A DNA stretch of 24,395 bases from Treponema sp. (lineage in GTDB: Bacteria; Spirochaetota; Spirochaetia; Treponematales; Treponemataceae). The translations under genes were made by a program, and so were the position numbers. The notes beneath the pieces are model-generated. The model did no database searches. It was given only the letters and a program-made list of their open reading frames with translations, and was not told where the DNA came from. The stretch is taken from assembly GCA_016282455.1 (NCBI GenBank), contig JAEEKM010000078.1, positions 1-24,395 of the forward strand, given 5' to 3'. Numbering within the stretch: position 1 is the stretch's first letter; every line of letters starts with the position of its first letter. Positions 16,601-23,099 of the stretch are shown piece after piece.

Positions 16601-16778
16601 ATGGGAGCAGGACGTAAGAAAATGCGTGGACGAAAAATGCATGACTTTTACAGAGAGCATGACCGGCCCAAAAAAATACACAATCCCTGTAGAAAAAATT
16701 GAAGACGGAAAATGCTACTGTGTGGCTGCCCACTTCTCTGACGGCACGGTTTTATTGAGCGAGGTGTTTGCAAAGTGA
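13668..16778 (+). CDS. Giant surface lipoprotein B, paralogue of A
   Basis: 1036 residues from ATG 13668. A TTG two codons earlier touches the AAGGGG Shine-Dalgarno and is rejected. The signal peptide ends LISC (Cys21), followed by CENFLRGGDFLEQLNKDIAYA, the same post-lipobox signature as in A and C. It has one InlB-like plus SbsA/Big_5-like unit (PIVITFNQSM) against two in A. Next comes FYIYGRYFDADSGVKSVTVT near residue 309, aligning with residue 545 of A. The β-rich middle matches the same order in A, including 'DNSAPKVE' and 'AEDKSGN' Ig-like stretches. The last ~105 residues (SGEYDLLLANGNSKSS to LLSEVFAK) match the end of A. It probably sits at the outer surface as a β-sandwich rod; function unknown. 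No terminator separates it from C (107-bp gap), so the two may be cotranscribed. Confidence 0.85.
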   Translation: MKKSIFLSLTLVFMAFSLISCENFLRGGDFLEQLNKDIAYAKATPVQIRLECDEGMGSISSESHLTKKPTDIFTVEARISPEAAFIAWKAYSEDLKELSAETISFSEETITPDGNCKARVHFKSGSQNILIKPYCILSPAVASYSPKDSAEGFYANTPIVITFNQSMKEEAVLKNIELSWKGQDISSMFEKPSFDSEKKSLTIKPKSEALLESIKGEPYADVDVSVSKEISVTVEGKEIFLYQNGNSAFTVRYKSQVETLPPQKFIFGACRNEVQTDSFDEVTETFCTGKTLESITEEEILQNRTNGTFYIYGRYFDADSGVKSVTVTEKRLKTYRNTDVEENPLTSTFTEEDDKVSFYHDGKGDTYFVINYECFSGEGAISFSVYVSDGSGNVSEKEDFILFKKTFSINSLILCNIPRNFTGQGESTDENFTLDLYNAHARNIKVYEGKNADSLSIDVFGDITLSGKNCSLFCDYTDKNGKFRHESFSEFDEENGYWNLDLDLDSLEGKTVKVIARDDIGNMAEKEFAFPSKLKAFLLDKNYTWSYFNFLTTGSEDLSRLFAYTYSDNENPEETFKMRFVLSPLNAQISSRWESFYVIPICNFLWGDVSEEFVFENQEEIDPVSVKNISLSPSESSGYVDIIITLEDDQWKKYDAITFDYYLEKESAAGTTSIGSSNNFMKAGENTFVFKIKFNNLYGAEGNITIYGIKGLSRSSGITAAIPNISPESVNAFDNSAPKVESSKRYGFDKFRLLFSDAGTGVAWCRVSCADGSVYYSEDDGSEGYVPELLIPFYSLEKSYTVALAAEDKSGNLYEKDSWKFSMETSSCYTHLEKNDSEKWNLVSDPVTDSSISNFGSYVYVSQLNSLGEWEVLLENYKKSSSKYNTENGLVYKITNLDLNNYGLNEGSFVKVYTVYSNVPSKTMYYYTGSKGSGEYDLLLANGNSKSSVAVSSDAPVLLRTLVTSFSYSECCDWTAEEWEQDVRKCVDEKCMTFTESMTGPKKYTIPVEKIEDGKCYCVAAHFSDGTVLLSEVFAK

Positions 16779-16802
16779 AACTTAAATCAGCCTTAAAATA
16801 AC

Positions 16803-16831
16803 TTGAAAAATGACGGTATATAACCTAAAAT
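16803..16831 (+). promoter_or_regulatory. candidate promoter of lipoprotein C
   Basis: TTGAAA (16803-16808), 17-bp spacer, TAAAAT (16826-16831). The start near 16838 would give a leader of about 48 nt. A second -10-like TAGAAT at 16851-16856 lacks a -35. Confidence 0.5.
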
Positions 16832-16873
16832 ATTTTTTAGAAGGTATGTATAGAATCGTTAAAAAGTTTTTAA

Positions 16874-16878
16874 AAGGA
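16874..16878 (+). promoter_or_regulatory. Shine-Dalgarno deciding between two ATGs of lipoprotein C
   Basis: AAGGA ends 1 nt before ATG 16880 but 7 nt before ATG 16886. The second ATG, encoding MKKVSK, is therefore the likely start; the first would only add Met-Ile. Confidence 0.75.
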
Positions 16879-16885
16879 AATGATT

Positions 16886-19800
16886 ATGAAAAAAGTAAGT
16901 AAAAATCTCTTAGGCTTTTTATCTGTGCTGACAGTTTGCTTCTTTTTTACAAACTGTGAGAATTTTTTGAGCGGCAGTTCCTTTAAAGACCAGCTTGCAA
17001 AAGATGTGGACTATGCAAATTCCCCTCACCACAAAATTAAAGTAGAGGCAGTAAAAAATACAGGTACAATCAAAGTGCCTTCCAGCGGCGAAGTAGAAAA
17101 AAAAGTCAGTGACACTTTTACCGTAAAGTTTGACCCTTCCGACAACTGTAAGTTTATTAAATGGGAAGCCTGTTCACCCACTCTGGATTCAAAAGAAAAC
17201 ATCAGCGACTACATTACTTTTGAAAACGAAACTTCACTTGAAACAAAAGTTACTTTAAAAAAAGCAAAGGATGATCTTTTAATTCGTCCTGTCTGTCCTG
17301 AAAAACTTGCAGTTACAAATTTTAACTTAAGTGATGCAGATAAATCTTACCCAAAAGACAGCACAATTGTTTTAACCTTTAACAAAGAACTTAATGCAGA
17401 TTCCCTTGAAAATATTCTCATTAGAATTCCAGGTCTGCCAAAAGACAAAACTTTCCGTGACTATTACAAGGAAGTAGAAGTTGACGGAAACATGATTGTT
17501 TTTTCACCAAAGATTGACTGGGACAATGTATCTGAAGAGGACTTTATTCCCCTTTCAAAAAATGAAACAAAACTCCTTTCTGTATTTGTTCCTGCCCTGA
17601 CTCTTTCGTATACCAACACAAATTATTCTTTACCGATTACTTCCTGGATAGAAAATGACCTGGAGTTTTCTTTTGTAATAAATTCAGATACAGGTAAAGG
17701 TCCTGAAGCAGAAGTTATTTTAAGCGGAAACCACGGAAATTTTTCTCCCTTAAAGGGAAGCTATTCCGTTAAACAGTTTCTTGTAAACGACATTGAGTTT
17801 GAACCCGAAAGTGACTACGAGTTTATCCGCTGGCAGATTTTTAACGCCTTTACCGGAGAAGAAATAGAAAACGACACTTACTTAAGAATAAGTGACCCTG
17901 CTTCAGAAAAAACTTCCTACAAACTTATAGAAGACATTTCTCATGTAGAAAACTTACAGTTAGGAATCCGTCCGCTTGTTGCAGAACGCCCCCAGGTTAT
18001 TTCCAACGCACCCCTCTACAGTTCCAATGGTGTTCTTCGAGACACAACCATCCAGGTTATGTTTGATTATGATATGGATGAGAATTCAATTTATTATTCA
18101 GATGAAGATTTAATGGAACTTTCTTTGCAGGGGGTCGATTGGGATAAAATTCTTTCAACGAGAATTGGAGAAGATGAAAAGTACTATGGTTATGTTTCAG
18201 AAGAAGGAATAACGTATTTTAAGAATATTTCTATTATTAATTCACGAAACAATGCAAATCTTATAGAAAATTTTAAAGCACCAGTTTTTGACAATCCAAG
18301 AACACTTTCTATTCCGGTAGAAGGTTCACTTGCCCCTGGAATGAATGTAATGGTCACTCTGGATAAAGGTTTTTTCAGGACCCTTGATGAAAAGAAAGTT
18401 ACCATGAGTCAGTCAAAAAAATGGCTGTATCTTGTTAATGGTGATTTGGATGATACTCCGCCTTCGTTTGATTCATTCTCAATTTATGATTTATCATACA
18501 CGCAGGATCAGGTAAATTCTAAGATTGATGAAAGTACAAAACCGACTCTCTCTTCTGAAAATGTAAACACCTTACACTTTATTAAGGGGAAAGATATTTA
18601 TCTTGCACTCAAAGTTCGTGATAATGTGGCTCCTTCTTCCATTTTTGATATTGAAGTGACTAAAGTGTATGACTCAACTTATACTGCTCTGGCAACACCT
18701 GTTACAGAGACTATGAAGGTGTCTTATTCCATCTGCTATGGTTTGAATGCCGTTTACGGAGATGAAACAAGTGGAGATTTAGTTGCTGAACTCTGTCATC
18801 TTAAAGATTTTTCAGATGGAGTTTATGGTCTTGCCGTTAAGATAACAGACGGGAGTGGAAATGATGCATTGGCGCCCGATCCTGCTGACAGTAAACTCTA
18901 TTATTTCTCTCTGGACAGTACGGTACCAGATATTCCGGCACCTTCTGTTTCAAACGGTGCTACCGCGACATCCCTTGTTTTGAATTGGAATAAGGGACTT
19001 GCTCTTGATTACAAAAATACTGTAATCAGATGGCGAAAATGGGGCAGCGAAGAAAATTATTCTTCATCAGAAGCATTGACTGGTGACACATATACAATTA
19101 CAGGTTTAACGGAAGGAACTCATTATGAAATTCTTGCAGAATACTCTGACTATGCAGGAAACACAAAATATGTTTCTGTAGAAAACGGTGCATACACAAG
19201 ACCCGGTCTGCCAAAAAATCTGGAACTCTCTGCTGAATATGGAACAGAAGTTACAATTGCCTGTGAATATCCTGACTTTGGAAACTGCACTAATATCAGA
19301 ATCAGATATAAGAGGGAAGACAATAGTAACTGGACTGAATATTCAGACCGCATAACAGAAGAAAATCCCAGCCTGACAATTACACCGGTAAGGGGTCATA
19401 AGTATAGTTTTGAAATTTGTTCTTATGATGAAGATAGCGGTAAATACAGTTTCCCCTATTACACAAGCGGAACCTCATACCCGGAATTTACGGCAAGTCC
19501 AAATGAACCGACATTAGAATCATTTACCATTTCCCCAACTACACTGGGCCTTAGCTGGAGAAAGGCTTCTAGCGGAAATACAAGCGGTTATATTGCATAC
19601 GTTTCAACAAATGCAGAATTTCCAAATACCACAGAAACAAAAACACAGACAATATCAGATTACAACATAAGAAATATAGAGTTTAGCGGTCTTACACAAG
19701 GAACCCTGTACTATGTAAAAGTTCTCTCATACTACGACAGTTTGGTTAATACTGCTTCTTCAAGAGTTGCTTCTATGTACACAAAGTGTGCAGCGGTAAC

Positions 19801-22800
19801 AAACTTAAGAACCACACAAATTTCAAACAGCGGTATTGATTTGGGCTGGACGAAACCCGCAGGAAATTACAAGAATTATCAGCTTGATTATAAAAAGCAT
19901 TCTGAATCTTCTTACATAAGTTATGGAACAATTTCAAAAGAAAAGACGAGTGTAACTGTTTCAGGACTGAATGCTGGTGAGTATTATGATTTTAAACTGT
20001 ACACGATAGGAAATGGAACTGCAGACAGTAACTCTAGTGAAATAACCAATATAAATACATATCCGAATCCTGTAGAGAATCTTACAGCTGAAAAGGTTTT
20101 GAATTCAAATACCAGTTATATTCTATCCTGGAAAAAGCCTTCATCTGGTGAATATGACGGATACAAGTATTATGTTGCAAGTTCTGTGGCAGGACTTTCC
20201 TCTGCAAGTCCAACTACTGTAAATAAGTCTTCTGAAGTAAGTGGCACTATTGTCTTAAACAAGACTGCTTCAGCTAATGCTCTCCTGTATATAAAGGTTT
20301 CAACCTACAGAGGTAGCCTTGAAACAGAAAGTGATCCGATTGTATGTTCTCTTGGTCTGGATTCAGTAAAGAACCTTACGGCTTCAGCTCTTTCTAAAAC
20401 AGAAATAAAACTTACCTGGACAAACCCCTTGTCGACTGGTTATGAAGGATTAAGAATATACAGGGGGTCAACTCTGCTTGCCGCAACCAATGCAAGCGGT
20501 TCCACACCTTCTATTTCAAAGACGGCTACGTCTTACACGGCAACAGGTCTTACAGTAAATACACAATATACATTTACTGTGGTTACTTATAAAAATGATA
20601 CTTCAACAAGTACAGAACTTACTGCAGAAAGCATTGTGTCCCGCTATACTCTGGCAAACCCAGCAACAAGTTTTATTGCATCTGCGGCCGGTCCAACAAG
20701 TGTTAACCTTACATGGGCATATCCTGCGACAGGCACCTACAAGACATTATATATTTACAGAAATGATAACACGGATGGATATGTTGACTGGTGGAATTCA
20801 AGTTATCTTTCAACCACATCATCAACTTATACCGTTCCAACAGGCGGAACTACCTATACCTTCAGAATGGTTTCAACGAATGGTAATGATGTACAGAATA
20901 CTGCTGATCAGAAAACTTATACGATTACAACACCACCATCTCCTGTAACGGGGCTTCAAACAACATCTACGGCAACAACTTCTGTAACCCTGTCATGGAC
21001 CAAGCCAACAGGAAACTTTACTGGTGTAAAAGTTTATAAGAAGTTGCCTGGTGCAAGTAGCTGGACTCTCTTTAACACTTATGCAAACACAACAACTACA
21101 AGCTGCAGTGTAACAGGACTTACGGCTGGAAATACCTACGACTTTAAGGTGGAAAGTTATTTGTCAAACGTTTCTAATGTGGGGGAAACAAGTTCAGCAA
21201 CTCTCCTGTCTGTGGACACAAAGCCTTATTCTGCTACCAGTTTCTCATTAAGTACAAGAACTTCAAGCAGCCTTAAGTTTACCTGGGTAAAACCAAGTGG
21301 TGCAATCTCAGGCTATGTTTTGTATTATAAGAAAAGCTCTGCGAGCAGTTATACAACGGTCAGCCTGTCAAGTTCTACGACATATCATACGATAAGCAAT
21401 CTTTCACAGGGAACAATCTATAATGCTTATTTAATCTCATACTATAATTCTGAGTCAAATTATACTGCCACAAGTACTTTAACAAAAGCAACTCTTCCTG
21501 GAATTCCCGGTAGTTATTCAGTTGCAATTGATGGAGATGGTACAAAGGTAAGCTGGTCTAGTCCCACTAATGGATCTACTGGATATTATGTTTACTATAG
21601 AACGGGTAGCGGAAGTTACTCTTCTGTATATACTACGAACACTTATTATAGATTTGCTAACACATCCCTGACAAATGGTGCAAATTATTCATTCTATGTA
21701 AAGGCGTATAACACTATAAACTCTGAAACCCTTTATTCTGATGCAACCAGTACAAAAACAATTTATACACCTCCTAAGGCACTAAGCTTTACGACTAACC
21801 CCTACATCTATCAGGATGATGGAATGGGAACAGTTACTTTGAGATGGGTTAATACTACAGGAAGATCTGATGTAGACGGTATCAAAATATATCTTGATAA
21901 CAGTTCAAGTTATGATAAATCTGTAAGTTTCACAAGTGGAGAAGCGTCTACTGCAACAATAAAAATTCCAAATTGCACGCGGGAAAGCAGTCATTATTTC
22001 AGATTTGAACCCTATCATAATAAAAACTCAAGTACAGCCAATGGACCTAGGTCATCATATTCTCTTGCTGTAACAAACGGAGATCTGAAGGTTAATGGAA
22101 CGACAATTACTAAAACACGCCTTATAAATGTAGTAACTTCCGATTCTGGTTATACAATTAGAAATAATACTACAGAGGAAGGCGGTTCATTTACAGAAGA
22201 GCGTGTGCTGAAACTTACAAAGTATTCAATTGGTCAGTACGAAGTTACTAATGAATTGTATAATATAATAATGGGTTCAAAACCAAGCGAGTATACGAAT
22301 GACAAATATCCCGTTACAAATGTAAGTTATTACCATGCCATAGCCTTCTGTAATAAGCTTAGCGTTTTGCAGGGGCTAACCCCATGTTACACTGTTTCTG
22401 GTATAACTGACTGGTTAACAATTACTCATAGTGGTGTTCCAACAAGTAATAATGTAAACTGGTCTAAGGCAACGCTTAATATGTATGCAAATGGCTACCA
22501 CTTGCCAACGGAAGCTCAGTGGGAATTTGCAGGTCGTGGTGGAAGTACTTCTGCTGCTGACTGGTCATACTGGTGTGCAGGAAAACCCAGTAGTGCAGAT
22601 TCATCTGATTATGCAGTAACTGGAGCTCAGTCAAAACCTCTGGCAGTTGGATCAAAGTATCCTAACAGGCTTGGCCTTTATGACATGACAGGAAATGTAT
22701 GGGAATGGACTACTGACTGGAATAATAGTGTACCATCCGGAACCCTTACAGACCCTTATTGCGGTTACTCTACAGTTTTCTCTGAAACACCTGCACCTTC

Positions 22801-22999
22801 TACAATGGCAAGAAAGACAAGTTCTAATGTGGGTATTCTCTTGAAGGGTTCCAGTTTTAGAAATTCCTCTGACCGTGATCTTTGGTACAATTCTTATGTA
22901 GAACCGCCATATTATATAAAATGTATAGATAAGAGTGGCTGGAACGATAAGGGTTATTCAACATACGGTTTCCGTCTCTGCCGAAATGTAACTTACTAA
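16886..22999 (+). CDS. Giant modular lipoprotein C: Ig-like units, about 11 FN3 repeats, FGE-sulfatase fold
   Basis: 2037 residues. The signal peptide ends FTNC (Cys24), an atypical -1 Asn tolerated in spirochaetes, followed by CENFLSGSSFKDQLAKDVDYANS as in A and B. Two InlB-like plus Big_5-like units follow (STIVLTFNKEL; TTIQVMFDYDM), then an Ig-like domain to about residue 680. About 11 fibronectin-III-like domains occupy 682-1735, each with a 'P..... SvtLsW' start and a 'Y.f.v......' end. A C-terminal formylglycine-generating-enzyme/sulfatase-modifying-factor fold covers about 1770-2037: YSIGQYEVTNELY, GYHLPTEAQWEFAGRGG (from 1870), LYDMTGNVWEWTTDW (GNVWEW from 1936), GSSF (1988) and GFRLCR. 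The two copper-binding Cys of true FGE are replaced (Asn1993 and Asp1998 by alignment), so the fold is probably a binding tip. It is exported and surface-anchored; ligand unknown. Confidence 0.88.
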   Translation: MKKVSKNLLGFLSVLTVCFFFTNCENFLSGSSFKDQLAKDVDYANSPHHKIKVEAVKNTGTIKVPSSGEVEKKVSDTFTVKFDPSDNCKFIKWEACSPTLDSKENISDYITFENETSLETKVTLKKAKDDLLIRPVCPEKLAVTNFNLSDADKSYPKDSTIVLTFNKELNADSLENILIRIPGLPKDKTFRDYYKEVEVDGNMIVFSPKIDWDNVSEEDFIPLSKNETKLLSVFVPALTLSYTNTNYSLPITSWIENDLEFSFVINSDTGKGPEAEVILSGNHGNFSPLKGSYSVKQFLVNDIEFEPESDYEFIRWQIFNAFTGEEIENDTYLRISDPASEKTSYKLIEDISHVENLQLGIRPLVAERPQVISNAPLYSSNGVLRDTTIQVMFDYDMDENSIYYSDEDLMELSLQGVDWDKILSTRIGEDEKYYGYVSEEGITYFKNISIINSRNNANLIENFKAPVFDNPRTLSIPVEGSLAPGMNVMVTLDKGFFRTLDEKKVTMSQSKKWLYLVNGDLDDTPPSFDSFSIYDLSYTQDQVNSKIDESTKPTLSSENVNTLHFIKGKDIYLALKVRDNVAPSSIFDIEVTKVYDSTYTALATPVTETMKVSYSICYGLNAVYGDETSGDLVAELCHLKDFSDGVYGLAVKITDGSGNDALAPDPADSKLYYFSLDSTVPDIPAPSVSNGATATSLVLNWNKGLALDYKNTVIRWRKWGSEENYSSSEALTGDTYTITGLTEGTHYEILAEYSDYAGNTKYVSVENGAYTRPGLPKNLELSAEYGTEVTIACEYPDFGNCTNIRIRYKREDNSNWTEYSDRITEENPSLTITPVRGHKYSFEICSYDEDSGKYSFPYYTSGTSYPEFTASPNEPTLESFTISPTTLGLSWRKASSGNTSGYIAYVSTNAEFPNTTETKTQTISDYNIRNIEFSGLTQGTLYYVKVLSYYDSLVNTASSRVASMYTKCAAVTNLRTTQISNSGIDLGWTKPAGNYKNYQLDYKKHSESSYISYGTISKEKTSVTVSGLNAGEYYDFKLYTIGNGTADSNSSEITNINTYPNPVENLTAEKVLNSNTSYILSWKKPSSGEYDGYKYYVASSVAGLSSASPTTVNKSSEVSGTIVLNKTASANALLYIKVSTYRGSLETESDPIVCSLGLDSVKNLTASALSKTEIKLTWTNPLSTGYEGLRIYRGSTLLAATNASGSTPSISKTATSYTATGLTVNTQYTFTVVTYKNDTSTSTELTAESIVSRYTLANPATSFIASAAGPTSVNLTWAYPATGTYKTLYIYRNDNTDGYVDWWNSSYLSTTSSTYTVPTGGTTYTFRMVSTNGNDVQNTADQKTYTITTPPSPVTGLQTTSTATTSVTLSWTKPTGNFTGVKVYKKLPGASSWTLFNTYANTTTTSCSVTGLTAGNTYDFKVESYLSNVSNVGETSSATLLSVDTKPYSATSFSLSTRTSSSLKFTWVKPSGAISGYVLYYKKSSASSYTTVSLSSSTTYHTISNLSQGTIYNAYLISYYNSESNYTATSTLTKATLPGIPGSYSVAIDGDGTKVSWSSPTNGSTGYYVYYRTGSGSYSSVYTTNTYYRFANTSLTNGANYSFYVKAYNTINSETLYSDATSTKTIYTPPKALSFTTNPYIYQDDGMGTVTLRWVNTTGRSDVDGIKIYLDNSSSYDKSVSFTSGEASTATIKIPNCTRESSHYFRFEPYHNKNSSTANGPRSSYSLAVTNGDLKVNGTTITKTRLINVVTSDSGYTIRNNTTEEGGSFTEERVLKLTKYSIGQYEVTNELYNIIMGSKPSEYTNDKYPVTNVSYYHAIAFCNKLSVLQGLTPCYTVSGITDWLTITHSGVPTSNNVNWSKATLNMYANGYHLPTEAQWEFAGRGGSTSAADWSYWCAGKPSSADSSDYAVTGAQSKPLAVGSKYPNRLGLYDMTGNVWEWTTDWNNSVPSGTLTDPYCGYSTVFSETPAPSTMARKTSSNVGILLKGSSFRNSSDRDLWYNSYVEPPYYIKCIDKSGWNDKGYSTYGFRLCRNVTY
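18929..22090 (+). repeat. array of about 11 fibronectin type III-like domains
   Basis: Successive units average about 96 residues. Starts can be placed at DIPAPSVSNG, GLPKNLELSA, NEPTLESFTI, AAVTNLRTTQ, NPVENLTAEK, LDSVKNLTAS, PATSFIASAA, PVTGLQTTST, SATSFSLSTR, IPGSYSVAID and KALSFTTNPY. Each is followed within about 15 residues by a conserved Trp (LxW; one unit has Cys instead). The DNA is diverged between units. Confidence 0.8.
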
Positions 23000-23011
23000 A
23001 TGCAGTAAAAC

Positions 23012-23084
23012 AAAAAAAAGGGGATGACATGGGATATCTAATAAGTTTAATGTCAACGGTCATTAAGACATCCCGCTCATCCCC
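23012..23084 (-). terminator. long terminator between convergent lipoprotein C and LRR genes
   Basis: GGGGATGA (23020-23027) pairs with TCATCCCC (23077-23084), and inside it GGGAT (23031-23035) pairs with ATCCC (23070-23074). The loop holds a further TTAATG/CATTAA stem. On the minus strand the hairpin is followed by eight T's (A-run at 23012-23019), a good rho-independent terminator for the LRR gene. It probably also stops C transcription, though the plus-strand tail is less U-rich. Confidence 0.85.
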
Positions 23085-23099
23085 GGTTGAATTGTTTAT

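Noticed and set aside
22847..23099. Template repeat or retroelement beside the FGE domain of lipoprotein C
   Set aside because: I looked for an A-variant copy of the 3' end of the gene and for a reverse transcriptase. By eye there is neither; the intergenic space holds only a terminator. This was kept as a hypothesis, not a feature.
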